A stretch of 42,941 bases of DNA from Caldifarciminota bacterium (GTDB lineage: Bacteria; Hydrothermota; Tepidihabitantia; SM23-42). The stretch lies in NCBI GenBank assembly GCA_020355325.1, contig CP070664.1:2445601-2488541 (forward strand), written 5' to 3'. The number at the start of each line of letters is the position of its first letter. Position 1 is the stretch's first letter. The notes below the pieces were generated by a model. That model made no database searches. It had not been told where the DNA came from and saw nothing but the letters and a program-made list of their open reading frames with translations. Below, in pieces: positions 1-8,436 of this stretch. The translations under genes were made by a program, and so were the position numbers.

Positions 1-931
1 GCGCGTAAAATTTCAAGCCCTCATCAACAATGGTATTGATGAACTGCCGATTTTAGGAATCGGTATAGATATTGGAAAAGAACCAACAGTATTCGAAACT
101 GCAAAGGCAATTGTCAAAGGTAGGTACCTGCATAACGAAGAAGACATACTTATCGGCACAGATTTAGCACGAGATATGGATTTAGACGTTGGTTCATTTT
201 TAACAATCATCACGCGGGATCGCCATGGAACCTATAATGCCTATGATTTTATCGTCTCCGGTCTTATCAACACGGGGCATCCTCTTCTTGACCGAAATGT
301 AGCATTAATGTCAATTACAGTAACGCAAAAGCTACTGGCCATTGCCAACGGTGTCACGGAGTTGAGTGTAAAGATTCAAGACGATACAAAGTTAGTACAC
401 ATGAGAGAAGAAATCGTAAATACTGTGGGTGAAGAATTTGAGGTTTATACATGGAAAGAACTGTATGCAAGTATATTTGAAATATCAGGGTTTAAGCGAA
501 CAGGACAATTCATCGTTGCACTCGTCGTGGTCGTCATTGCAGCGGTGGGGATAATCAATACCATGCTCATGGCGGTGATGGAACGCATACCAGAGATTGG
601 TACACTCAAGGCAATGGGATTCAGTAATTATAACATTGTGAAAATGTTTATGTATGAAGGCGGCATTATCGGTGTTTTCGGAAGTCTCCTCGGCTGCTTG
701 CTCGGTCTGGTGCTGTCATTGTATATCACATACCACGGAATCGACATGAGCAGCAGTTTTGAAAACATCGATGTTGTTTATCCGATGACATTTATTATCA
801 AGGGTGAAATCGATTTACTGATGATTTTCTATGTATTTCTATTCGGCGTTATTGTATCCCTGCTCGTTACGCTCTGGCCAGTACGAAAGGCTACAAAACT
901 TGAACCAGTTGAAGCATTGAGGCACGTATGA
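1..931 (+). CDS. ABC transporter permease, FtsX/MacB family (5' end missing)
   Basis: This is the C-terminal part of an inner-membrane permease. The reading frame is open to the window edge (first full codon at base 2), so the start lies outside. The first 150 or so residues look like the periplasmic MacB core domain ("VKGRYLHNEEDILIGTDLAR" is typical). They are followed by the FtsX domain with three hydrophobic helices and the usual cytoplasmic loop EIGTLKAMGFS between the first two. The end overlaps the next permease gene by 4 bp (ATGA), so the two are probably translationally coupled and form a heterodimer. With the LolA-like gene downstream, a LolCDE-like lipoprotein-release or macrolide/lipid efflux role is plausible; the ATPase gene is not in the window. 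Family assignment is firm, substrate unknown. Confidence 0.88.
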   Translation, partial: RVKFQALINNGIDELPILGIGIDIGKEPTVFETAKAIVKGRYLHNEEDILIGTDLARDMDLDVGSFLTIITRDRHGTYNAYDFIVSGLINTGHPLLDRNVALMSITVTQKLLAIANGVTELSVKIQDDTKLVHMREEIVNTVGEEFEVYTWKELYASIFEISGFKRTGQFIVALVVVVIAAVGIINTMLMAVMERIPEIGTLKAMGFSNYNIVKMFMYEGGIIGVFGSLLGCLLGLVLSLYITYHGIDMSSSFENIDVVYPMTFIIKGEIDLLMIFYVFLFGVIVSLLVTLWPVRKATKLEPVEALRHV

Positions 932-2142
932 TGCTATTGAAACTCGCATACAGAAATTTTTTTAGAAATACGAGGCGCAGTATTATATCGGGCATCAGTG
1001 TTGCGATTGCCATCACCGCGATAATATTCGCCAGAAGTTACATAAGTGGTGTGTTAGTAAACATAAGTGGTAACGTTGTCAAATTAATTTCTGGGCATGT
1101 AAGAATCACAACACAGGAGTATGAACGGCGTGAGCGACTGCTTCCACTATCAGAGGCAATAGACCTGACACCCGAATTTTATGAAGCACTCGATAATGAG
1201 GAGATTGTAGTGTCGTCACCGCGCATTAAATTTGGCGTGCTCCTCGGTGAGGAAGAGCTGAGCACACCCGCTTTGGGCTATGCTATCGATCCAGAGAAGG
1301 AGCGCACCATAGCGGGATTAGATAAAAGAATCACAAAGGGTTCATACATCGTTTCCGGAGAACATGCGGCTCTTCTTGGAACCGGCCTGGCAGAACGTCT
1401 GAATGTCGAGGTCGGCGACACATTGACCATCATTACGAGAACTGCATACGACTCACCAACTGGTATAAATCTTATGGTCAAGGGTACATTCGAGATCGGA
1501 ATCGGAGGCATGGATCGTAGTATTTTTTATATCCCCCTCGATGTCGGTCAGTGGTTACTCGACCTCGAAGGGAGGGCGACTGAATTTGTCATACTCATCA
1601 AGAACCCGAGTAACGCAGCAAACATTGCACGCGAGATACGTTCACGTCTCGATTATTCTGTTGTTTCATTTCAATATAATCCTCTGCTCCGTTACGTCAA
1701 TGCCGCAACGTTTATCTTTTCGATCTTCTATTTCATTATTTTACTTGTCGCGTGCTCAACCATTGCCAATACGATGATCATGGTCGTTTTTGAACGAACA
1801 AAGGAAATTGGCATGTTGAAGGCAATGGGGCTGAATAATCTATCGATCACCGGACTCCTCACCATTGAAGCCGGCATCATCGGTATTGTTGGTAGTTCTT
1901 TGGGGGCAATCATTGGCGCTGCCTTGAGTTACTGGTTAAAATATCAAGGAATTGATATATCGATGGTTTCGTCGACGTCGTCCGCCGACATGCCATTTGG
2001 CCCTATCATCTATCTTTCACCAACACCTTGGGTCGTACTGGGGGCGTTTCTGTTCGGATTATTAGCAACAGTCATCGTTGCCCTGTTGCCGATAAGCAGG
2101 GTAACAAAATTAGAGCCGGCAACGGCATTGAAGACAGTATGA
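928..2142 (+). CDS. ABC transporter permease, FtsX/MacB family
   Basis: Full-length 404-residue permease, paralogous to the gene before it. An N-terminal membrane helix (about residues 17-37, preceded by FRNTRRS) leads into a periplasmic MacB-like domain (about 40-250). The C-terminal FtsX domain has three helices and the loop KEIGMLKAMGLNNLSI between the first two. It starts at the ATG that overlaps the upstream stop; a second ATG follows directly. Together the two permeases would pair with a cytoplasmic ATPase encoded upstream of the window. The neighbouring LolA-like gene suggests traffic of lipoprotein or lipid across the envelope (inference); MacB-type efflux cannot be excluded. Confidence 0.9.
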   Translation: MMLLKLAYRNFFRNTRRSIISGISVAIAITAIIFARSYISGVLVNISGNVVKLISGHVRITTQEYERRERLLPLSEAIDLTPEFYEALDNEEIVVSSPRIKFGVLLGEEELSTPALGYAIDPEKERTIAGLDKRITKGSYIVSGEHAALLGTGLAERLNVEVGDTLTIITRTAYDSPTGINLMVKGTFEIGIGGMDRSIFYIPLDVGQWLLDLEGRATEFVILIKNPSNAANIAREIRSRLDYSVVSFQYNPLLRYVNAATFIFSIFYFIILLVACSTIANTMIMVVFERTKEIGMLKAMGLNNLSITGLLTIEAGIIGIVGSSLGAIIGAALSYWLKYQGIDISMVSSTSSADMPFGPIIYLSPTPWVVLGAFLFGLLATVIVALLPISRVTKLEPATALKTV

Positions 2143-2189
2143 AGACAAGAAGAAGGGAATCAGGAGATCAGGGTATCAGGAAATTGTAA

Positions 2190-2930
2190 ATGATAGAGAT
2201 TCATAAATCTTTAATAGCACTCTTTATTCTAAGCGCTATGCCCTTTGCACAGACTGGTCGAGAGATTGTCGAAAACGTTGACAACAACATGGTAGTAGAA
2301 ACATCCAGCTTTCGTGCGACAATGTTGATTAGTCTCGGTGGAACCATACGAGCAAAAGAATTCTTCGGCTACACTCAGGGAAAAGAACGTGCCTACATGG
2401 AGTTTACATCGCCTGCTCGTGACAGGGGAACGAGATTTTTAAAAATTGGCCATGAAATGTGGATGTATTTACCACAGGTTGAAAAATCAACAAAAATTGC
2501 GGGCCACATGCTCAGGCAGAGTATGATGGGGAGCGATTTCTCGTATGATGATGTGATTGAGAACGAACGCTTGCAAAATTTGTATACGATTGAACTCACC
2601 GGTACGGACACTATTTCTAAAAGCGAATGTTATGTATTAGAATTAACGGCCAAAGTTCCTGAAGTCAATTACTACTTTAGAAAGATGTGGGTAGCAAAAG
2701 ACTCGTATATACCGATCAAAGTAGAACTGTATTCAAAGAGTGGTAAATTAATGAAAGAAATTACCATTGGTGAATTTAAGAAAATCGGCACATATAACTA
2801 TCCCACCAAGATCAGAATGGTAAATAAACTGCGCAAAGACACCTATACAGAATTAATCTTGGAAGATGTAAAACTAGACATCGAAATTCCTTCACGAATT
2901 TTTACGAAATCTTATCTCGAAAGAAAATAG
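2190..2930 (+). CDS. Outer-membrane lipoprotein-sorting (LolA-like) protein
   Basis: 246-residue exported protein. Residues 1-20 form a signal peptide (hydrophobic stretch ending near PFAQ). The rest resembles the LolA-like family often annotated as outer membrane lipoprotein-sorting protein: an early stretch on RATMLISLGG, then KERAYMEFTSPARDRGTRFL and a middle segment with EMWMYLPQVEKSTKI, which is characteristic. It follows the two permease genes by 47 bp on the same strand, a grouping common for this family. Its likely role is a periplasmic carrier of lipoprotein or lipid working with the permease complex. The function is inferred from family and neighbours; no ligand can be read from the sequence. 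Confidence 0.8.
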   Translation: MIEIHKSLIALFILSAMPFAQTGREIVENVDNNMVVETSSFRATMLISLGGTIRAKEFFGYTQGKERAYMEFTSPARDRGTRFLKIGHEMWMYLPQVEKSTKIAGHMLRQSMMGSDFSYDDVIENERLQNLYTIELTGTDTISKSECYVLELTAKVPEVNYYFRKMWVAKDSYIPIKVELYSKSGKLMKEITIGEFKKIGTYNYPTKIRMVNKLRKDTYTELILEDVKLDIEIPSRIFTKSYLERK

Positions 2931-2938
2931 TTATTTCA

Positions 2939-2965
2939 AGCATCCTAACCCATACCCCTCAACCA
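2939..2965. repeat. Degenerate intergenic repeat, class C copy 1
   Basis: The word AGCATCCTAACCCATA followed by CCCTCAACC closely matches AGCATCCAAACCCATC at 12174-12199. Both lie in short gaps just beyond gene ends, and I see no coding role. Confidence 0.4.
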
Positions 2966-2975
2966 TATTTAGGTA

Positions 2976-3004
2976 TTGACAACAATAGATGTTATAACTA
3001 TACT
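2976..3004 (+). promoter_or_regulatory. Sigma-70-type promoter, leaderless start of the M48 gene
   Basis: TTGACA at 2976-2981, a 17-bp spacer and TATACT at 2999-3004. The predicted transcription start falls on or next to the ATG at 3010, so the mRNA probably has no 5' leader. No Shine-Dalgarno sequence is present. Confidence 0.75.
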
Positions 3005-3009
3005 TAAGT

Positions 3010-4683
3010 ATGGGAATGCGCAGCGCTCAAACGTTTTGGGATATTGAAAAGCAAAAGACCTGGCGAATCTATAGCCTCTACACATTTCTTGTCCTCTTCT
3101 ATTTCATTTCGGTGTTTCTCCTCTGGTCAATAATTAAATTTCTCATATATATAAGAATTTCTGTACAAACCAGGGGGGCATTATTTAATATATTTGGTTA
3201 TGATACCTTAATTGTTTTAATCATCGCTGGCATTGTAGCGACGGTGCATTGGTATTACTCAAACATCAATGTTGTGAGGAAAATTCTGCAATTACTCGGC
3301 GCACAATATCCTGATAAGCGTGACAAATATCACTACGTCTTTCAGAATGTGGTGGATGAGATCGAACTATCGGTAGGAGGCTTACGGGTTGAGCGGTATA
3401 TATTACCCACGGGCGCAATGAACGCCTTTGCGCTGGCGGATCTAAAAGGAAGAATGGTTATCGGTATTACTGAAGGGCTGCTTTCCCGTCTCACACGTCA
3501 TGAAGTCCAATCGGTTGTGGCGCATGAGATGGCACATATCGTTTCCAATGATTGCTTACAGTCGACACTAGCATGCTCTCTCTTTGGCATTTATGGAGAA
3601 GCACTTGCACATTTGAATCTTGCATTCAAGAAGGCAGAATCAAGTTTCCCGAGCCATGATAAGACAGCACACCAGAATGCAGCTGCCTTAGGCTTGCTCT
3701 ATTTTCCTGCTCTCGCCACACTCCTCGTAACAGATATTTTGAGTGACTTACTACACATGTTCATTTCGCGAGAAAAGGAATATCGTGCAGATGCATCGGC
3801 AGTAAAATATACACGAAATCCCATTAGTCTTGCAAGTGCCCTCTATAAAATAGGAACACACTGGCGTGGGACAGGCCTCACTGGAGATCGACTCGCTCCG
3901 ATATTTATTCTCAATCCAAAATTTAGCTCACTCGACGAGAAAGAAGGTTTCTTACCGACACTCTTTTCGACACATCCTCCCTTCATTAAACGACTCCAGA
4001 TAATTCTTGACCTTGCTCATGCCGACCTCAATCAGGTTGCAGAGGAACTACAAAAAAAGAGCGATGTAAAGACCGAAGCGGAACAAAAGGAACCACAGCC
4101 AGCCTTTTTAGCAGAACACAACAATAAGTGGTTCGGTCCATTCACGCTCCTCCAGCTTCAAACAATTGATTGGCTCATACCCGAGACAAGACTGCGCCTG
4201 AGCGGCGGGGATGAAGTTTTGAGCGCAGATGAAGTTCCTGCTCTCCAGTACTACTTCCAAAAGTGTTCAGAACCAATATGGAAGATTCGGCGCCTCTGTC
4301 CTGTCTGCAGAGAATGGTTGATTCCACAGGCGTATGAAGGATTATATGTATGGCGGTGCGCATTTTGTAACGGAATACTGACTGAACAGGATAAGCTGCC
4401 GAGAATTTTCGTGCGTAAAGAAAAAGGGTTCACCGCACGCATTCAACGCATTGCCACATTCATGATGCAAGACACGAAGAAGAAAAACCCTCGCTTTAGG
4501 CTTTTACTCAACATGGCCCATCCACAGCACTGTCCTCGATGTGGAAAAGGTATGTCACATAAGTTCTATAGTTATGCCTACCATGTTGAAATTGACGAGT
4601 GTCAAGGCTGTCGGCTCATCTGGTTTGATGCAGAGGAGTTAGAAATCCTCCAGTGTCTGATTGAAATGGGCGAAGCCGATTAA
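3010..4683 (+). CDS. M48-family membrane metalloprotease with GYF-like and zinc-ribbon C-terminal domains
   Basis: 557 residues. Two N-terminal membrane helices (about 20-45 and 65-85) precede a peptidase M48 (HtpX/Ste24-like) domain. It has the zinc-binding HEMAH at 172-176 and a downstream SREKEYRADASA segment that supplies the third ligand. After about residue 360 the protein departs from ordinary HtpX: a GYF_2-like segment (NNKWFGPFTLLQL), then a CPVC...CAFC zinc ribbon and a final TFIIB-type zinc ribbon (CPRCGKGM...CQGCRLIWFDAEEL). The role is probably membrane protein quality control, with the tail acting in substrate binding. The ATG at 3010 lies 5 nt after a -10 box; a second ATG at 3016 is possible. 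It converges on the methyltransferase gene, sharing 4 bp of stop codons. Confidence 0.88.
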   Translation: MGMRSAQTFWDIEKQKTWRIYSLYTFLVLFYFISVFLLWSIIKFLIYIRISVQTRGALFNIFGYDTLIVLIIAGIVATVHWYYSNINVVRKILQLLGAQYPDKRDKYHYVFQNVVDEIELSVGGLRVERYILPTGAMNAFALADLKGRMVIGITEGLLSRLTRHEVQSVVAHEMAHIVSNDCLQSTLACSLFGIYGEALAHLNLAFKKAESSFPSHDKTAHQNAAALGLLYFPALATLLVTDILSDLLHMFISREKEYRADASAVKYTRNPISLASALYKIGTHWRGTGLTGDRLAPIFILNPKFSSLDEKEGFLPTLFSTHPPFIKRLQIILDLAHADLNQVAEELQKKSDVKTEAEQKEPQPAFLAEHNNKWFGPFTLLQLQTIDWLIPETRLRLSGGDEVLSADEVPALQYYFQKCSEPIWKIRRLCPVCREWLIPQAYEGLYVWRCAFCNGILTEQDKLPRIFVRKEKGFTARIQRIATFMMQDTKKKNPRFRLLLNMAHPQHCPRCGKGMSHKFYSYAYHVEIDECQGCRLIWFDAEELEILQCLIEMGEAD

Positions 4684-5366
4684 CTTTTTAATCCAACGGC
4701 TCCAAAAAATACATTACCCATATACAACGCTTCCAATTTCAAAGCGTATTTATTAAATATTTCTTTAATATCAGATTCATCAAAATATCTTTTATAGATG
4801 GTAAATGTGCGTCCGTCGTTTAATGTTCTCTCTTGTATACCCTCCTTATTCCGATAGTGCGCTCGTTCATGACTCCAGCAAGAGTCGATAATCATGAACT
4901 GTCCATGAGGTCTTAGAAACTTGTTCACCTTTAAAAAAAATCGCTCTTCCTGCTGAGGAGATAAATGACATATGAAAAATCCAACGAGTGTACTATCAAA
5001 CGAGCGTTCTCCAAACGTGTATTCAAAAAAATCTCCTCGGACAAAACTACACTTATCCTCTAAACATAAATCATCCACCCTCTTTTTGCACACAGCAAGC
5101 ATCTTTTCTGAGTAATCAAATAATGTTATCCGTGAACAGTTTCGTGCATAATAACGAAGCCAGAAACCAGTACCACATGCTATATCGATCACGTGTCCCC
5201 TGCCAAATGATTTCACCATCTCGCCAATTTTTTCTACATCTCTCGTATAGCTTTCTGGCCGCGGTATTGCCGGACTTTTCCCTATATAAAACTCATCATA
5301 TTCTTGTGCCCGAGCTTCATAATATGACGACATGTCTCGGTAGATTTTATCCCAATCGTGATTCAT
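4680..5366 (-). CDS. Class I SAM-dependent methyltransferase
   Basis: 228 residues with the SAM-binding motif I VIDIACGTGFWLRYYA, motif II acidic loop (LFDYSEKML) and a later FDSTLVGFFICHLSP segment, as in UbiE/Methyltransf_11-type enzymes. It is the last gene of a minus-strand operon and overlaps the preceding toroid-protein gene by 20 bp. The substrate cannot be read from sequence; small-molecule methylation is usual for this family. Confidence 0.85.
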   Translation of the reverse strand: MNHDWDKIYRDMSSYYEARAQEYDEFYIGKSPAIPRPESYTRDVEKIGEMVKSFGRGHVIDIACGTGFWLRYYARNCSRITLFDYSEKMLAVCKKRVDDLCLEDKCSFVRGDFFEYTFGERSFDSTLVGFFICHLSPQQEERFFLKVNKFLRPHGQFMIIDSCWSHERAHYRNKEGIQERTLNDGRTFTIYKRYFDESDIKEIFNKYALKLEALYMGNVFFGAVGLKS

Positions 5367-6405
5367 AGACTCGCTTTAAAACTCTCAACGCAATGAGCGT
5401 TATCCATTTACTCGGTTTACCCTTTGCCTCTAAGTTGACGTGCATTCTACCGGTCGGTGCTGCTTCCAGAATCCATTTCCCATCGTGCCTGCGCTTTTGC
5501 ATCAAGACCGCTACTGCGTCACCTAAACGTTTATCGCCAGCATAACCCAATTTTGTCAAAACATCCAATCCCCGTAAAATGTTGTATCTATAAAACCATG
5601 GAAATCCCAGTTGCAACCATGATTTGTTGATCACTTGATAATTATGGTGATCCGCCCTGAAAAGATGATGCATGAGGAGAAATGCCGCCCCTTTTTTTAT
5701 CGTCTTTTCCATTCCACTTGTTAGATTTTTTCGGGGAACTTCACTAAAGGCCTCTAAAGGACAGATCGTACCGTAAAAGCATCCATGTTTATCTTTAATA
5801 TGTGCCGGCCAGTAAGGACAGAGCCAGCCACCATCGTCATTCTGGACCTTCATCAGCCATACGAGTGCCTTTTTCACGCGCGAATCATTATGGTAGCCGA
5901 GTCTCATGAGCGCTGCTGCCATGTTACCGGTCAGACACGAATACTGATGTTCAAAAATCAATTGGGATACCCATTTTTTCTTCGGAGACAATTTCTTTCC
6001 TCTCGCACGGTATGACTCATATTCTTGCAATGCTCGCTTATAAGTATAACTCGAAAAACTTCCTTCATCCAGTTGAAATTGAAATATGTATTCACAGGCT
6101 TTTTTAATGTGCGCATCTCTTCGATCAATCCCCAACTGTCCAAGTGTCATAATTGTCCAGTAAGAGGATTTATACTTGGGGTGATACGGATTCCATGGCT
6201 CTTCCCAGTATCCCTTACTCTCTTGTGCCGCGAATATTTTTCTTATTATCTTTGACTCTGGAATCGAGACCTCAGTCGCTTGTACTTCGGGATCTCTTTC
6301 TTCTCTCCCCAGCATATCTCTCAGAGTGAAATAGCGGACCGACGGATTTTCACGCTCTAACAACCATTGAAGGAGTGCTTCGCTCACTGTGCTGTCTGTC
6401 TCCAT
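5347..6405 (-). CDS. Alpha-alpha toroid (prenyltransferase/squalene-cyclase-like) repeat protein
   Basis: About 352 residues made of repeated helical units containing QxxDGxW-like strings (VQNDDGGWLCPYW, FQLDEGSFSSY, RRHDGKWILE), the pattern of terpenoid cyclase/prenyltransferase toroids. The first 40 residues (RENPSVRYFTLRDMLGR) resemble the N-terminus of proteins often mislabelled as nitrogen-fixation or squalene-cyclase-like. I see no DXDD protonation motif of a true squalene cyclase, so enzymatic cyclisation is unsupported. The start is uncertain: ATG at 6405, or an in-frame TTG at 6423 that overlaps the racemase gene. It is co-transcribed with the racemase and methyltransferase genes. 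Function unknown. Confidence 0.75.
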   Translation of the reverse strand: METDSTVSEALLQWLLERENPSVRYFTLRDMLGREERDPEVQATEVSIPESKIIRKIFAAQESKGYWEEPWNPYHPKYKSSYWTIMTLGQLGIDRRDAHIKKACEYIFQFQLDEGSFSSYTYKRALQEYESYRARGKKLSPKKKWVSQLIFEHQYSCLTGNMAAALMRLGYHNDSRVKKALVWLMKVQNDDGGWLCPYWPAHIKDKHGCFYGTICPLEAFSEVPRKNLTSGMEKTIKKGAAFLLMHHLFRADHHNYQVINKSWLQLGFPWFYRYNILRGLDVLTKLGYAGDKRLGDAVAVLMQKRRHDGKWILEAAPTGRMHVNLEAKGKPSKWITLIALRVLKRVYESRLG

Positions 6406-6410
6406 ACGAT

Positions 6411-7100
6411 CTAACGTAAACAATAACTCACCGCACTCTCAACATGAATCCTCGTCGTATTCAAAAAAGGAATGCCGAATTCATCTTTTGTAAGAATGAG
6501 AGGCAACTCTGTACAACCAAGAATCACACCCTGTATTGAGGCGCTATCGATCATTCTCTTAACAATCTTGAGTAATTCCTGTCGAGTTTCTTCAACAATT
6601 TTATTGAATATAATTTCGGTCCAAAGTTTTTTCTGGATATATTTTTGTTCTTGCTCATTAGGCACCACAATTGAAATATTATGCTTAGTAAAGACTTTTT
6701 GATAGAAATCCGAACTCATTGTAAACTTCGTTCCCAACAGACCAAGTTTTTTCAACCCCAGGTTCTCAACCTTCTTACATGTCTCCTCAACAATGCTTAG
6801 CATTGGAATCGGGGATAGTGCCTTCACCTCATCGAAAACAAAATGCGGTGTGTTCGATGCAATAATAGCAAAATCAGCTCCGGCGTTCTGTAATGACTTT
6901 ACAGCCTTGCTCAACCAGTTGATTATTTCATCTCGTTCTTTATTCTTTAAGATATCAAAAAAATCTTTCATATTCAAACTGTATATAATTATCTCAGGGA
7001 AATTCTCATTCCGTTTTTTTCTATACGACTCAATGATATTACGATAGTAATCTATCGTTGCTTCGGGGCCAAGCCCACCGATGATCCCTATTTTTTTCAT
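6411..7100 (-). CDS. Aspartate/glutamate racemase family protein with a single catalytic cysteine
   Basis: 229 residues of the Asp/Glu racemase superfamily: N-terminal KKIGIIGGLGPEATIDYYR, and the second catalytic half GVILGCTELPL with its cysteine. The first catalytic position, normally cysteine in a CNTxH motif, is serine here (IASNTPHFVF). One-cysteine members such as E. coli YgeA are known and are reported to work mainly in one direction. A GGAGGA Shine-Dalgarno sequence precedes the ATG. The gene lies 15 bp after the ComB-like gene in a minus-strand operon. The likely role is making a D-amino acid for the wall or a metabolite; the exact substrate is unknown. Confidence 0.85.
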   Translation of the reverse strand: MKKIGIIGGLGPEATIDYYRNIIESYRKKRNENFPEIIIYSLNMKDFFDILKNKERDEIINWLSKAVKSLQNAGADFAIIASNTPHFVFDEVKALSPIPMLSIVEETCKKVENLGLKKLGLLGTKFTMSSDFYQKVFTKHNISIVVPNEQEQKYIQKKLWTEIIFNKIVEETRQELLKIVKRMIDSASIQGVILGCTELPLILTKDEFGIPFLNTTRIHVESAVSYCLR

Positions 7101-7115
7101 TACGATCCTCCCGTA

Positions 7116-7874
7116 TTATACGAAAGGCACAATCTTTCCACCACATATGACCGGTATGACATCGTAGTAGTTTAGTCGTGCCGCATGTTTAACATCATCC
7201 ATGAGATGGTGTTGCACGAGGTATTTCCCGCTCCAAGATTCAAGTAAAAGTTCTTCTATTTTCTCACGCGAGCCATTGAATGCCGATTCACATACTTCGG
7301 CTTCTGGACTTTTAAGTAATGTCATAGAGGACATAATGGCACCACATCCAAGGTAGTCCTCTACGGCAAATATGCGGCGCGATCTTTTCTTAACATATAC
7401 TATTTTCTCTCCCGTATCAATTGCCTGTTGTTCACCGGCTGCAATCACCGTCACATTCTGCTTGCTGTTTTTTGCTGCTTTGCTTACCTGCTCACCGACA
7501 GCCTTTGCATTGAGCAAACAGCCGATATAGGCTGTATTATTTTCCTTCACAAGTTCGGCACAGGCCGCACCGTTTGGTGAGTATAATACTACTTTCTTGT
7601 TATCAGCGTGAAATGTATTGAGATAACTTAACGGTGAAAGGGAGTAACGCGCCTCACCCGGTTTTCCGGATATCTCCGCATTTATTGAGGCGGCGAACTT
7701 TGCCCCTTTTTTCTGATCAGAGGTAGGATAGATCGTAAAGCCATGAGCAACTGCAGTAACCACGGCAGAGCTGAAACGTAATGTGTCAACGATAACGACG
7801 ATGTGATTATTCTTGAGCGCGCTGTTTAGTCCTTCAGTGAACCAATCCAGAGAGATGAATGACTCATTGTTCAT
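7116..7874 (-). CDS. 2-phosphosulfolactate phosphatase (ComB) family protein
   Basis: 252 residues matching the ComB family: HIVVIVDTLRFSSAVVTAV near the start (the family's VIDVLRATT-type acidic motif), a PNGAACAELV glycine-rich segment and a later AVEDYLGCGAIM region. ComB hydrolyses 2-phosphosulfolactate in coenzyme M or sulfolactate synthesis. No other coenzyme M gene is in the window, so the true substrate here may differ. It overlaps the upstream acetyltransferase gene by 4 bp (ATGA). The family call is firm, the reaction only inferred. Confidence 0.82.
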   Translation of the reverse strand: MNNESFISLDWFTEGLNSALKNNHIVVIVDTLRFSSAVVTAVAHGFTIYPTSDQKKGAKFAASINAEISGKPGEARYSLSPLSYLNTFHADNKKVVLYSPNGAACAELVKENNTAYIGCLLNAKAVGEQVSKAAKNSKQNVTVIAAGEQQAIDTGEKIVYVKKRSRRIFAVEDYLGCGAIMSSMTLLKSPEAEVCESAFNGSREKIEELLLESWSGKYLVQHHLMDDVKHAARLNYYDVIPVICGGKIVPFV

Positions 7875-8329
7875 ACGTCTGAATGTTTTCTTTTGCTAAA
7901 GTAAACGACGTCTGAGTGCCGTTTATAACCGATTCGTTGAAAAACCTCCATTGATACACTATTCCAATCTTCGACCAAACAGGCTATTATCTCAATACCC
8001 ATTGCGTCTAAACGTTTCTCCACCTCTTTAACTAATTGTGCTGCAATACCCTGCCGACGGTAGGATGGTGAAACTGCGAGCCTGTTTATCCACCCTCTTC
8101 TACCATCATGGGTACCAAATATTGATCCAACCAATTTCCCATCTTTTTCAGCAACGAGGAAAACAGCGCTGGGCTGTTGCAATTCACGTTCAATGTTATC
8201 GCGTCGGTCCCGTCCTTTCGGCCTGTGCAGAAGTTTCGCCTCGGTCCACAGTTCTATGAGCGCATCATAATCTTCTATACGCAACTCTCTCAGTATTATG
8301 TTCGGTAGCCATACATGTTCTGATTTCAT
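7871..8329 (-). CDS. GNAT-family N-acetyltransferase
   Basis: 152 residues with the GNAT fold. VFLVAEKDGKLVGSIFG is the beta4 strand, and the acetyl-CoA-binding motif A is INRLAVSPSYRRQGIAAQLV (R-R-Q-G-I-A). The end, EVFQRIGYKR, is typical. It is the first gene of the minus-strand operon that runs to the methyltransferase, and its ATG follows a TATAAT box by only 9 nt, so it is probably leaderless. The RimI-like layout suggests protein N-terminal or small-molecule acetylation; the substrate is unknown. Confidence 0.88.
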   Translation of the reverse strand: MKSEHVWLPNIILRELRIEDYDALIELWTEAKLLHRPKGRDRRDNIERELQQPSAVFLVAEKDGKLVGSIFGTHDGRRGWINRLAVSPSYRRQGIAAQLVKEVEKRLDAMGIEIIACLVEDWNSVSMEVFQRIGYKRHSDVVYFSKRKHSDV

Positions 8330-8338
8330 ACTCGTGTT

Positions 8339-8366
8339 ATTATATTTTGTAAAACGCAGAAATCAA
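8339..8366 (-). promoter_or_regulatory. Sigma-70-type promoter of the GNAT-ComB-racemase operon
   Basis: On the minus strand: TTGATT (8366-8361), a 16-bp spacer and TATAAT (8344-8339), then 9 nt to the ATG at 8329. This implies a leaderless or nearly leaderless mRNA. Confidence 0.65.
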
Positions 8367-8436
8367 GACTTGCTATAGTCTTTTTTGTAACGAACATGCT
8401 GACGTTGATGATAGAGTGACACTGCACAGAAAATAT

